A stretch of 64,000 bases of DNA, taken from contig JASGHF010000001.1 in the NCBI GenBank assembly GCA_047602465.1, positions 1-64,000 of the forward strand, given 5' to 3'. Within the stretch, counting starts at the first letter, position 1, and every line of letters begins with the position of its first letter. Of the stretch, positions 1-11,096 are shown one piece after another. The stretch comes from JADZAI01 sp047602465 (GTDB taxonomy: Bacteria > Pseudomonadota > Alphaproteobacteria > Micropepsales > Micropepsaceae). The notes under the pieces were generated by a model. It was given only the letters and a program-made list of their open reading frames with translations. It was not told where the DNA came from and searched no databases. Made by a program: the position numbers and the translations under genes.

Positions 1-783
<783 letters not shown>

Positions 784-1124
784 TCAAGGATTGAAGACTT
801 CAAGGTTCGGTAGTTCGTCGTCTTAGTCCTCGGTATTAGACAACGCCGCGACGGCAGTTCGCATTCAGCGGGCTGTGTATTCTGGCACGTCGGGCCCAGC
901 GAGACGCGCGAGCGCGTTCGCAAGAAAGCTTCGGCAATCGGCTCCATGCTCGCCGCTATGCCGCCCTTCCATCACAAGAGGACAGAACGCAGGCTTTGCC
1001 TGTTCGCCGGTATCGGGTCGTTCTGTCGTTCAAGAAGACGCAGGGGGCATGCGTTCGCCACGGGCGGCATGGTGGTGATCTACGTTATAGAACGAACAGG
1101 CTTGCGCCTGCTTCGTAACGGTTA

Positions 1125-1200
1125 GGGCTCGTAGCTCAGGTGGTTAGAGTGCACGCCTGATAAGCGTGAGGTCGGAGGTTCGAGTTTCCCGGCGTACTAT
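1125..1200 (+). tRNA. tRNA-Ile (GAT), 3' part aberrant
   Basis: The first two thirds match the standard spacer tRNA-Ile: acceptor strand GGGCTCG, D-arm TAGCTCAGGTGGTTAGAG, and anticodon loop CTGATAA with GAT at 1159-1161. After the T-loop (TTCGAGT) the sequence should close the T-stem and acceptor with CCTCC then CGAGCCC and ACCA. Instead it reads TTCCCGGCGTACTATCC, so neither stem can pair properly and two bases seem to be missing. The identity is clear, but as written the molecule would not fold into a tRNA. Confidence 0.7.
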
Positions 1201-1283
1201 CCTCCGCTCGCGTGCCGCGAGCTGCGGATGGCAAGCCATCCTTCAGGCGGGCTTGCCCGCCGAAGCTCCAGGGGAGCGAAGGC

Positions 1284-1358
1284 GGGGCTGTAGCTCAGTT
1301 GGAGAGCGCGTGCTTTGCAAGCATGAGGTCATCGGTTCGATCCCGTTCAGCTCCACCA
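1284..1358 (+). tRNA. tRNA-Ala (TGC) with small defects
   Basis: The acceptor GGGGCTG pairs with CAGCTCC before the 3' ACCA. The anticodon loop TTTGCAA carries TGC (Ala). Compared with the near-universal spacer tRNA-Ala, the D-loop has GTTGGAGAG instead of GTTGGGAGAG (one G missing), and the T-stem 3' strand reads CCGTT where CCGAT would be needed to pair with ATCGG. Type and position in the rRNA operon are certain. The two deviations are more likely sequence errors than biology. Confidence 0.85.
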
Positions 1359-1747
1359 TCCTGCTTCGCGCGTTGGGCTTCGCAGGATTTGGCGCTTGAA
1401 CTTGAAGAGTTCGCGTGGGGCTTTGGCCTGTGTGCTGGCTTTGCCAGGCGCGATTATTGACAGTGTGAAGAGAGGTTGACGATCCGAGGTTGTGGGCGCG
1501 ACGCGAAGCAAGCGAGAGCTTGTTCGCAAGAAACGACCACTACGTTCGGGATTACGGCATCGGGATTTGAACCCTGGCGCCCACCATCCCGGATTTACGG
1601 CTTTGGATCCGATACGAACAATCTGGTCTTGATGTTGGATGATCCCGATTGCAGAGCTACGGCGACTTCAGGCAGTTGCGAGTTGGTTCTGCTGCGTTGG
1701 CGTGCGGTCTAGCCGGCCGCTGCGCCTAAGGATCTGACGCGGAAAGC

Positions 1748-4483
<2,736 letters not shown>

Positions 4484-4659
4484 GCTTTCTCCGTCAGGAA
4501 AGCAAAAGCTTCCGTCGTCTGCCCTGCGTCCTTCGAGACGCGGCCAAGTGGCCGCTCCTCAGGATGAGGAATACAGATGATGGGAAATCCAAGATCCAAC
4601 ACCAAAACCAGATTGTTCGTCCTAACCACCGGCACCCAGGTGAAATCCTGCGGTTCGCC

Positions 4660-4777
4660 GGACTGGCGGCCCATGCGGGGGCGTTCCACCCGATCCCATC
4701 CCGAACTCGGCCGTTAAATCCCCCAGCAGCAATGATACTGTGTCTTAAGGCACGGGAAAGTAGCCCGCCGCCAGTCC
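4660..4777 (+). rRNA. rrf: 5S ribosomal RNA
   Basis: The terminal helix pairs GGACTGG (4660-4666) with CCAGTCC (4771-4777). The conserved loop CCGATCCCATCCCGAACTCGG and the 3' segment GTGTCTTAAGGCACGGG are present. The length of about 118 bases is normal. It lies about 180 bases after 23S and 60 bases before tRNA-fMet, the standard alphaproteobacterial order. Confidence 0.93.
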
Positions 4778-4836
4778 TGCTAACCGCACGATGTGCTTCT
4801 AAGCCAACAACCTCTCACACACTCACAACCACCTTC

Positions 4837-4914
<78 letters not shown>

Positions 4915-4920
4915 CCTTCA

Positions 4921-4960
4921 AAAACCGCCCCGCTCAAAACAGCAGGGCGGTTTTGCTTTT
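4921..4960 (+). terminator. Rho-independent terminator of the rRNA operon
   Basis: AAAACCGCCC (4921-4930) pairs perfectly with GGGCGGTTTT (4945-4954) and is followed by GCTTTT. It lies eight bases after tRNA-fMet, as expected for the end of an rrn operon. Confidence 0.9.
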
Positions 4961-5045
4961 GGCGCTCAAGCCCCAAACCCGGCGGCGCTCCGCGCCGCGC
5001 AGCCCGCTCGCGATGGAACGCCTTCGGCGTCCCACAGCCGCTCGC

Positions 5046-5100
5046 CTCGTCAGGCTCATAACCTGAAGGCCGCAGGTTCAAATCCTGCCCCCGCACCCAA
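5046..5100 (+). pseudogene. Duplicate 3' half of tRNA-fMet (direct repeat copy 2)
   Basis: This is an exact copy of 4860-4914: the anticodon arm with CAT, the variable region, the T-arm and the 3' acceptor strand with CCA. The sequence before it (CACAGCCGCTCGC) does not supply a 5' acceptor strand or D-arm, so it cannot be a tRNA. A perfect copy of a tRNA 3' end at short distance is the form left by tyrosine-recombinase integration (attL/attR) or by a short tandem duplication. No integrase gene lies nearby. A hairpin follows directly. Confidence 0.85.
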
Positions 5101-5107
5101 ACACCAC

Positions 5108-5139
5108 AAAAGGCTCATCGCTCCAGCGCTGAGCCCTTT
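5108..5139 (+). terminator. Terminator-like hairpin after the tRNA-fMet fragment
   Basis: AAAGGCTCA (5109-5117) can pair with TGAGCCCTTT (5130-5139) around a 12-base loop, giving an A-stem-T arrangement. It follows the duplicate tRNA fragment much as the main terminator follows the real tRNA. The rest of 5140-5285 holds no gene that I can see. Confidence 0.6.
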
Positions 5140-5285
5140 GCATTCGCCCCCAAGGGCGATCCGATTCTAACGCTTCGGCGGGTAGGGGTATCGCTTGACG
5201 TGCGGCCTTATCGGCTGTGCGATGCGAACCGCGAGGGTACGGGGGCGACAGACCACCGGCCGAGGAAACGGTTCGGGAGTTTGAC

Positions 5286-6611
5286 GTGACAGGTTCGGCA
5301 CATGAGGCCGGCGCTGACAGCGCTGCTGCGCAACAATACTCGCCTGCCTATCGCACCTATGTGCTGGTGCTGCTGACCCTCGTCTACGTAACCAACTATG
5401 CCGACCGTTCGATCCTCTCGACGCTGACGCAGCCCATCAAGCTGGAGTTCGGGCTCAGCGATTCCATGATGGGCGCCATGGGCGGCATTGCGTTCGCCCT
5501 GTTCTACACGACCGCCGGACTGCCTGTGGCGATGCTCGCCGACCGCGCCAACCGCACTTACATCATGGCGGGCGCCGCGACGATCTGGTCGGCGTTTACG
5601 GCGCTCTGCGGCCTGGTGACCAATGCCTGGCAGTTGTTTTTCGCGCGCGTCGGCGTCGGTATCGGCGAGGCGGGCGGTTCACCGCCGGCGCATTCGATCA
5701 TCTCGGATCTTTTCGCGTCGAAGTCTCGCGCGACGGCGCTCGCAATCTACGCGACGGGCGTCCCTATCGGATTCGCCGTCGGCAGTTTCATCGGCGCGCC
5801 GGTCGCAGAGGCGCATGGATGGCGGACGGCCTTCCTCGTGCTTGGCATTCCCGGACTGGCGCTGGCGCTCCTTGTTTTTCTGACGGTTCGGGAGCCGCCT
5901 CGCGGCCTTTCCGACAGGATCGCAGGAGCGCCGGTCAAGCCGCCCGAGACGGCGCCGTCTTTGAAAGCCGTTCTGGCTTTCATGTCGTCGCAGCGCCCAC
6001 TTGTTCATGTCATCGTCGGCGCAACGATTGTCACGACAGTCGGATATGCGGGCGTCAACTGGAACGCGGCGTTTCTGATGCGCTCGCATGGCTTCTCGCT
6101 TACCGAAGTCGGTCTTTATCTGGGGCTTGTCGCGATCATCGCGAGCACCGCAGGCACATTCTTCGGCGGTGTGCTGGCCGACTGGCTCGGCAAGCGCGAC
6201 CGGCGCTGGAACAGCTGGATCGTCGCGCTGATCTATGTGATCGGCATGCCCGCCGGCTTCGTGGTCTTCACCACGGACGACACGACGCTGGCGATGTGGC
6301 TTTTGCCGATACCGGTCTTTGTCGCCGGTGCGTATCTCGGCCCTACATTCGCGATGGTCCAGAATCTGGTCGGCGTGCGTATGCGCGCGCTTGCGTCCGC
6401 GATCCTTCTGTTCGTGATCAATCTGGTCGGCATGGGCGCCGGCCCCTGGCTGACCGGCGTGCTGAGCGATTTCTTTACAGCGGATTACGGTCCGCATGCG
6501 CTGCGGCACGCGCTGTTCTTGATGGGTTTCCTGAATGTCTGGGGCATCGCGCACTACTGGCTGGCGGGCCGGACACTCGAAGCCGGCTATGCGCGCGCGC
6601 TGAAAGCCTGA
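5286..6611 (+). CDS. MFS transporter, spinster-like
   Basis: This encodes a 12-helix major facilitator protein of about 441 residues. The N-terminal helix ends in the NYADRSILSTL motif typical of spinster-type and glycerol-3-phosphate-like carriers, and the signature loop between helices 2 and 3 (MLADRANRTYIM) matches the MFS motif A. A second-half motif ADWLGKRDRRW is present, as expected from the internal duplication. The frame opens earlier at a GTG (5217), but the GTG at 5286 is preceded by GGGAG at a good distance and starts just before a short polar tail and the first helix, so I prefer it. The substrate is unknown. It stands alone and converges on the sensor gene, sharing a hairpin at the stops. 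Confidence 0.85.
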   Translation: MTGSAHEAGADSAAAQQYSPAYRTYVLVLLTLVYVTNYADRSILSTLTQPIKLEFGLSDSMMGAMGGIAFALFYTTAGLPVAMLADRANRTYIMAGAATIWSAFTALCGLVTNAWQLFFARVGVGIGEAGGSPPAHSIISDLFASKSRATALAIYATGVPIGFAVGSFIGAPVAEAHGWRTAFLVLGIPGLALALLVFLTVREPPRGLSDRIAGAPVKPPETAPSLKAVLAFMSSQRPLVHVIVGATIVTTVGYAGVNWNAAFLMRSHGFSLTEVGLYLGLVAIIASTAGTFFGGVLADWLGKRDRRWNSWIVALIYVIGMPAGFVVFTTDDTTLAMWLLPIPVFVAGAYLGPTFAMVQNLVGVRMRALASAILLFVINLVGMGAGPWLTGVLSDFFTADYGPHALRHALFLMGFLNVWGIAHYWLAGRTLEAGYARALKA

Positions 6612-6629
6612 GGCCCGAAGGGTCTCAGG
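6607..6629. terminator. Bidirectional hairpin between convergent genes
   Basis: CCTGAGGCCC (6607-6616) pairs with GGGTCTCAGG (6620-6629), with one G-T pair and the loop GAA. It spans both stop codons of the convergent MFS and sensor genes. There is no strong T tract, so its strength is uncertain. Confidence 0.6.
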
Positions 6630-7527
6630 TCTTCACCAGGGTCGCTTCGGCGTAGCGGGCGTGCAGGAGCGTCAGTCCGCGCACGAGGTGCAGGACGACG
6701 AAGAAGAGCAGGAAGCCGATGACGATCATCGCGGCCATGCCGAGCGGCGTCTGCGAGAATCGGTCGAGGCCGGTATTGCCGAACTGGATGATGTTGCGGC
6801 CGCTGAAGACTTCGACGAACGGCCCGGCGACGAGCGACAGCGACAGCGCCAGACCCACCACAGAGATCACGAAGTAGGCGATGCCCAGCGGAAGCTGCAG
6901 CACCATGTAGAACATGGTCGACCAGGTGCGGCGGTCCCGCAGCATCGCGCCGATGCGAGGCCAGAGACCCTGAACGGTTTCGTCGGATGGCAGGCGGCGC
7001 GGCATGCGCTTGCCGAGCAGCAGTTCGACGATGCGGCCCTCCATCAGCGCGATGATCCGCACCGATGCGATGAAGAGGATCGTGAAAGGGACGCCGATGA
7101 TGAGGATGGCGAGGCCCGCCGACAAAGACAGACCCGCGACCACCCACGTGAAATAAAGAATCCCGACGGGCAGGGCGACGAGCGCGTAGAGCAGTCCGCC
7201 ATAGGCGCGCGGGTCCAGCGCTACGGAGAAGAAACCGCGCCGGGGCTTGGCTTCACCTATATTGCGCCGACGCTCGAAGCGCTGTTCGACGGCGCGGTAT
7301 TCGGCGGCGACATCCTCTGGCCGGCCGAAGGCGCGGGTGACGCGCGCGACGACTTCCGATTCCGGCTTGTAGGCATCGAGCGCGACTTCTTCCCGCAGGT
7401 AGTCTTCGGCATCGCCCAGCGCATCCTGAATAAGCGCAGGCGGCGCGCCTTCCAGCGCGGCGCGGAGCTGGCGGAGATAGTCATCGACGGTGCGCGGCGC
7501 AGTCTGGCCTGCAACAACAGGTCTCAT
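6625..7527 (-). CDS. HAAS/sensor-domain membrane protein
   Basis: This is a 300-residue protein. The N-terminal 90 residues resemble the HAAS/DUF1700 type (DDYLRQLRAALEG, then DALGDAEDYLREEV and FGRPEDVAAEYRAV). A predicted-sensor membrane region follows, with two copies of a long hydrophobic unit (ALPVGILYFTWVVAGLSL and QLPLGIAYFVISVVGLALS), which gives four or so membrane helices. The start is the ATG whose ATGA overlaps the stop of the upstream padR-like gene; the frame extends further but without a start signal. PadR regulators are often paired with HAAS membrane proteins, so the two probably form one regulatory unit. The signal sensed is unknown. Confidence 0.82.
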   Translation of the reverse strand: MRPVVAGQTAPRTVDDYLRQLRAALEGAPPALIQDALGDAEDYLREEVALDAYKPESEVVARVTRAFGRPEDVAAEYRAVEQRFERRRNIGEAKPRRGFFSVALDPRAYGGLLYALVALPVGILYFTWVVAGLSLSAGLAILIIGVPFTILFIASVRIIALMEGRIVELLLGKRMPRRLPSDETVQGLWPRIGAMLRDRRTWSTMFYMVLQLPLGIAYFVISVVGLALSLSLVAGPFVEVFSGRNIIQFGNTGLDRFSQTPLGMAAMIVIGFLLFFVVLHLVRGLTLLHARYAEATLVKT

Positions 7528-7910
7528 GATGCTGTCGCCTCCCTGGGAGCTGCGGCGGCGCGGATAACGAGATGGGCCGCACGCCAACGCTCCTGCGCCT
7601 GCGCCAGCCATGACCGTCCCCGGGTCGCTATCGAATAAACACGCCGCTCGCTGCCTTCCCACACCGAGGCGGCCACGGCGCCGGCGAACTCCAGCTCATG
7701 CAGCACGGCGTAGAGCGTGGAATGCTTGAAGGGCAGAAGGGGTTCTCCGGCGATCGCCGCCGCGCGCTCAATGCGGGCCAGGATGTCGCGCGCCGATCCA
7801 GGTCCGGCGGTCGCGAGGCTGGCGAGCGCTGCGACCTGGGCCGCCTCGGCCTCGAAGCCGGCGACATCGAACAATTGAGGGGCCTCAGGGAATCGCGGCA
7901 TGGCGCTCAT
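7524..7910 (-). CDS. PadR-family transcriptional regulator
   Basis: This is a 128-residue protein with a winged-helix core: ARDILARIERA (helix 1), PFKHSTLYAVLHELEFAG (recognition helix region) and the wing WEGSERRVYSIATRGR, followed by a C-terminal helix. The STLYAVLHELE segment is the PadR signature. It overlaps the sensor gene by ATGA and would be co-transcribed first. An N-terminal extension of about 35 residues is longer than in most PadR proteins. It is divergent from the threonine dehydratase-like gene across a 74-base gap. The likely role is to repress its own operon in response to the membrane partner. Confidence 0.8.
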   Translation of the reverse strand: MSAMPRFPEAPQLFDVAGFEAEAAQVAALASLATAGPGSARDILARIERAAAIAGEPLLPFKHSTLYAVLHELEFAGAVAASVWEGSERRVYSIATRGRSWLAQAQERWRAAHLVIRAAAAPREATAS

Positions 7911-7984
7911 CTTTGTTGACTGGAATTTGATCAGAGGCGGCGAAGATGTCTGTCATGTCCGTCACAATTCAGGGTGGAAGGGGC

Positions 7985-8947
7985 ATGATGAGCGCAAAAC
8001 CGGAGAAAATGCCGCCATCTGCGGCCGACCTCGCCGCCGCAGCGCGGCGGTTGCGCGGGGTGGCCGTGGCGACCCCGCTTCTGCCGGCTGCGGCCTTGAC
8101 GGCCGAGTTGGGGCGCCCGGTTTTCGTCAAGGCTGAGACGTTGCAGCGGACCGGTTCGTTCAAGTTCCGGGGCGCCTTCAATCGCATCGCGGCGATGACC
8201 GACGACCAGCGTGGACAAGGCGTGGTGGCCTTCTCAAGCGGCAACCATGCTCAGGGCGTGGCCGCCGCCGCCCGGATATTCGGGTGCCGCGCGGCGATCG
8301 TGATGCCATCGGACGCGCCGATTGCGAAGATCGCAGGCACCAGGGGCTATGGCGCGGAGGTCGTGCTTTACGATCGCGAGCGGGAAAGCCGGGAGGAGAT
8401 ATCCGAGGCCCTGGCGGCCGAGCGGGGGGCGGTGTTGATCCCGTCCTTTGATGACCCCCATGTGATTGCCGGGCAGGGCACGGTCGGACTGGAGATTGCG
8501 GCTGCGATAGCCGGGCAGGGGCTTGTCCTTGGCGCCGTGGTAACGCCGCTGGGCGGTGGCGGTCTGGCGAGCGGAATCGCGCTGGCGATGGAGGCCGTGG
8601 CCCCGGCGGCCCGGCTGTTCGCGGCAGAGCCGGAGCATTTCGACGATGCGGCGCGCTCGTTCGCGGCCGGGCGGATCCTCGCCAATGACCGAAAATCAGG
8701 GTCGTCGCAGGATGCCTTGCTGACCCCGGAACTTTCGGCCCTGACCTTCGGCATCCTCAGGCCGCGCATCGCCGGTATGAGCGCCGTTCCGGACGGGGCG
8801 GCGGAAGAAGCGGTGCGGTACGCCGCCCGTCACCTGAAGCTGGTGGTCGAGCCGGGCGGGGCAGCGGGGCTGGCGGCGGTGCTGGCAGGCGACATTCCGC
8901 AGGGTGAGGGCGCGCTGGTTATCGTCCTGTCCGGCGCGAACGTCTGA
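7985..8947 (+). CDS. Threonine/serine dehydratase-like PLP enzyme
   Basis: This is a fold-type II PLP enzyme of 320 residues. The Schiff-base lysine lies in TGSFKFRGAFNR (about residue 60), the SSGNHAQGVA loop is present, and the glycine-rich phosphate-binding loop is LGGGGLASG. There is no C-terminal ACT regulatory domain, so it resembles the short catabolic threonine dehydratase or serine racemase class rather than biosynthetic IlvA. It would deaminate threonine or serine to the 2-oxo acid and ammonia, or racemise serine. I chose the ATG at 7985, preceded by GGAAGGGGC. An upstream in-frame ATG at 7946 is possible but less well placed. Confidence 0.85.
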   Translation: MMSAKPEKMPPSAADLAAAARRLRGVAVATPLLPAAALTAELGRPVFVKAETLQRTGSFKFRGAFNRIAAMTDDQRGQGVVAFSSGNHAQGVAAAARIFGCRAAIVMPSDAPIAKIAGTRGYGAEVVLYDRERESREEISEALAAERGAVLIPSFDDPHVIAGQGTVGLEIAAAIAGQGLVLGAVVTPLGGGGLASGIALAMEAVAPAARLFAAEPEHFDDAARSFAAGRILANDRKSGSSQDALLTPELSALTFGILRPRIAGMSAVPDGAAEEAVRYAARHLKLVVEPGGAAGLAAVLAGDIPQGEGALVIVLSGANV

Positions 8948-9098
8948 CGCGGCAGTGATCACAATTGCGGCGTTCTGACGCAAGATTGGCACCGCCCCCG
9001 CCTTCCTCTTGCCCGGAATCCCTATACAAATTGATCTGGAGCGTTGCGGCGCGCCCGCGAGGGTGCGCGACTTCCGTTGTCGACTACAGGGAGAGACC

Positions 9099-9713
9099 AT
9101 GTCGAACTTCAAGACCCGGCTGGCGTCGGGACTGGCGGCCGCCGCCCTCGCAGCCGGATTGGCCGCCGCGCAGGGCCTGCCTGGCCTCGCGCCGCCTGCC
9201 TCGCCGGCGGCGCCCGCCAATGTCCAGGTTGAAATCCTCAACAATGCCTCGAAGGGCTTCCAGATCGGCTATCCCGCCGGCTGGCAGGTCATCGCAGGCG
9301 CGAACGAAGTCGATTACGGCTTCCTGTCGCCCGACCAGAACGCGATGTGCGTGGTGGTGAGCCTTGCGGTGCCCGATCTTGCCGGCGTGCCGGAAGACCA
9401 GCTTCGCGCCGCCATGTCGGTGCCGCAGGGCGAGGAGTTCTGGAACCAGAACTTCTTCAACCAGTTCCAGAACGTGAAGTATCAGCACGTCGGCGCCAAC
9501 ACGAAGCATCCGGGCGGTTGGCCGCTGCAGACGGTGCAGGCGTCCGGCGACATTTCCGAGAACGGAAAGACTTTGGGCCTCACCTTCGCGGGCATCTTCA
9601 CCGCCAAGTCGGGGTCGCTGTTCCGCACGATGTGCTACACGCCCACGGCGCTGTTCGAGCAGAACAAGGCGCAGTTCTTCGCCGTCTTCGAATCCTTCAA
9701 GATCACGAAGTGA
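9099..9713 (+). CDS. Secreted protein of unknown function (twin 1)
   Basis: This is a 204-residue protein with a clear signal peptide (basic start, then an alanine-rich core ending near AAAQG) and a mature domain that begins after a short Pro/Ala-rich linker. The mature part contains GFQIGYPAGWQV, and near the end MCYTPTALFEQNKAQFFAVFESFK, a layout like the small beta-rich PsbP/DUF1795-type domains. The ATG at 9099 is preceded by AGGGAGAG. It is followed 41 bases later by a gene of the same build (GYSITVPTDWLV, and a terminal FCYTA segment), so the two are paralogues, probably one operon. The function is unknown; it is probably periplasmic. Confidence 0.75.
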   Translation: MSNFKTRLASGLAAAALAAGLAAAQGLPGLAPPASPAAPANVQVEILNNASKGFQIGYPAGWQVIAGANEVDYGFLSPDQNAMCVVVSLAVPDLAGVPEDQLRAAMSVPQGEEFWNQNFFNQFQNVKYQHVGANTKHPGGWPLQTVQASGDISENGKTLGLTFAGIFTAKSGSLFRTMCYTPTALFEQNKAQFFAVFESFKITK

Positions 9714-9754
9714 CGCCGGCGCGCATGATCAGAAATTCAGGAGAGAAGACCGTG

Positions 9755-10333
9755 ATGTCGAAGACACTCGCGCTCGCAGCCACCGCTCTCGCCGCAGTCC
9801 TCTGGACCGGCGCGGTCGTGGCGCAGACCACCTTGCCCAGCATCGCCCAGCCCAAGGCGGGCGAAGGCCAGACGCTGACCCATGCCAGCGGCTACTCGAT
9901 TACGGTTCCGACCGACTGGCTGGTCGCGACCGACGCGCAGGGCGCCGATTTCCTCATGGGCAATCCGGACCTTTCGCTCGTGTGCTTCGCCTTCCACGAG
10001 AACGGCGTCATCACGGCGACGGACGCAGACATCAAGGCCAATCTCGGCACTGTCGATTTGGGCGCAGACTTCTTCACGAAGATCCTGTTCCAGGGTGCGC
10101 CGGATCTCGCCTATGAGAAGACCGGACCGCAGGCAGATCACGCCAGCGGCTGGCCGTTCCAGCGCGCGGTCGCGACGTTGACGGCAGACGGCACGCCCAG
10201 CACGGCATTCGCCTACATCACCTTCAAGAAGACCAATGCCTTTTATGGCTTCTGCTATACGGCGACGGCGGCTCGCGCTGCGAACGAGCCGGCGGCGGAA
10301 GCCGTGATCGGGTCGATCCGTCTGGCGAACTGA
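9755..10333 (+). CDS. Secreted protein of unknown function (twin 2)
   Basis: This is a 192-residue protein with a signal peptide cleaved near VVAQT. The mature domain has the same landmarks as its neighbour: a GYSITVPTDW strand near the start, a central LVCFAF segment, AGGWPFQ-like residues (SGWPFQRA), and a C-terminal FYGFCYTATA followed by an amphipathic end. The ATG at 9755 has AGGAGAG upstream; a GTG one codon earlier is also possible. The pair ends at a strong terminator. I infer a tandem duplication of one periplasmic or exported protein. No function is assigned. Confidence 0.75.
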   Translation: MSKTLALAATALAAVLWTGAVVAQTTLPSIAQPKAGEGQTLTHASGYSITVPTDWLVATDAQGADFLMGNPDLSLVCFAFHENGVITATDADIKANLGTVDLGADFFTKILFQGAPDLAYEKTGPQADHASGWPFQRAVATLTADGTPSTAFAYITFKKTNAFYGFCYTATAARAANEPAAEAVIGSIRLAN

Positions 10334-10358
10334 GCCGGCCGTAGAGACAGGGTTTGTT

Positions 10359-10392
10359 ACGGCGGCGGGGCGCAAGCTCCGCCGCCGTTTTT
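10359..10392 (+). terminator. Rho-independent terminator
   Basis: ACGGCGGCGG (10359-10368) pairs with CCGCCGCCGT (10379-10388) and is followed by a run of T. It ends the twin secreted-protein operon and directly abuts the stop of the convergent pcs gene. Confidence 0.88.
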
Positions 10393-11096
10393 CATGCCTG
10401 CTCGCGTGCGGTTCGCCAGGCGCACAGGCCGAGCAGATAGGCCATCGCCAACCACCACAGCATCAGCATTACCGCCCTGTTCCAATCCGGTGCGGCGATC
10501 AGGGCGCCGCTGGCCGCTATCCAGACCAGCAGCGCGACGAGCGTAAGCGGCCGCAACGCCTTCACGCGGACGGGATGAACGACCTTGAGATTGGTGAACG
10601 TGAGAGCGCCAAGCACACCCGTGACGATCGCTGCGACGAGCGGCGGCGCGACTGTGGCTGCAAAGGCCGCCGCCACCAGATTCCACACGGCCGGAAAGCC
10701 GCGGAAGTCGGCGCTGTCGGCCTTCATGTCGCGCCGGGCGAATGTGTAGAGCGAGGTCACCAGTACGAACGCAGCAAGTGGCGCCGCAAGGTCCGCAGGC
10801 CATGCGCCGGCGGTCAGCATCCATGCGACCGGCGCGACCACATAGGTCAGGTAGTCAACGACGAGATCGAGCGCGGCGCCATCGATATTCGGCGTTGCGC
10901 GTTCGACCAAGAGGCCGCGCGCGAGGGGGCCGTCTATGCCGTCGACGACGAGCGCGATGGCGAGCCAGAGAAAGGTCATCGGCGTGTCGCCACGAAACGC
11001 CGCTTCGAGGGCGAGGAAGCCGAGAACGGCGCCGGAGGCGGTCAGGGCATGAACGGCCCAGGCGGCGAGCGTCAGGCGGTCAGGGCGCGGCGGCAT
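10392..11096 (-). CDS. pcs: Phosphatidylcholine synthase
   Basis: This is a 234-residue integral membrane CDP-alcohol phosphotransferase. The motif DGPLAR, then twelve residues, then GAALDLVVD fits D-G-x2-A-R-x12-G-x3-D-x3-D, the longer-spaced variant known for bacterial phosphatidylcholine synthases. Later, FRGFPAVWNLV also matches that family. The enzyme would condense CDP-diacylglycerol with choline to give phosphatidylcholine in the inner membrane, a common trait of alphaproteobacteria. Seven to eight hydrophobic segments are visible. The open frame continues upstream, but the ATG at 11096 starts the family homology and overlaps the end of the preceding gene by 17 bases. Confidence 0.85.
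   Translation of the reverse strand: MPPRPDRLTLAAWAVHALTASGAVLGFLALEAAFRGDTPMTFLWLAIALVVDGIDGPLARGLLVERATPNIDGAALDLVVDYLTYVVAPVAWMLTAGAWPADLAAPLAAFVLVTSLYTFARRDMKADSADFRGFPAVWNLVAAAFAATVAPPLVAAIVTGVLGALTFTNLKVVHPVRVKALRPLTLVALLVWIAASGALIAAPDWNRAVMLMLWWLAMAYLLGLCAWRTAREQA

Larger units (their letters stand above)
784..1747 (+). other. 16S-23S internal transcribed spacer
   Basis: This 964-base stretch separates 16S from 23S and holds no protein gene I would trust. It contains tRNA-Ile(GAT) and tRNA-Ala(TGC), listed separately, in the usual order. The rest consists of short GC-rich inverted repeats, for example around 1090-1115 and 1225-1265, of the type found in rRNA spacers. The short open frames across it are chance readings. 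Both tRNAs show defects, in line with the quality problem seen in the flanking 16S and 23S. Confidence 0.85.

Noticed and set aside
784..1747. A possible CRISPR or regular repeat array in the 16S-23S spacer
   Set aside because: There are GC-rich inverted repeats but no regularly spaced direct repeats. I saw no CRISPR array anywhere in the window.
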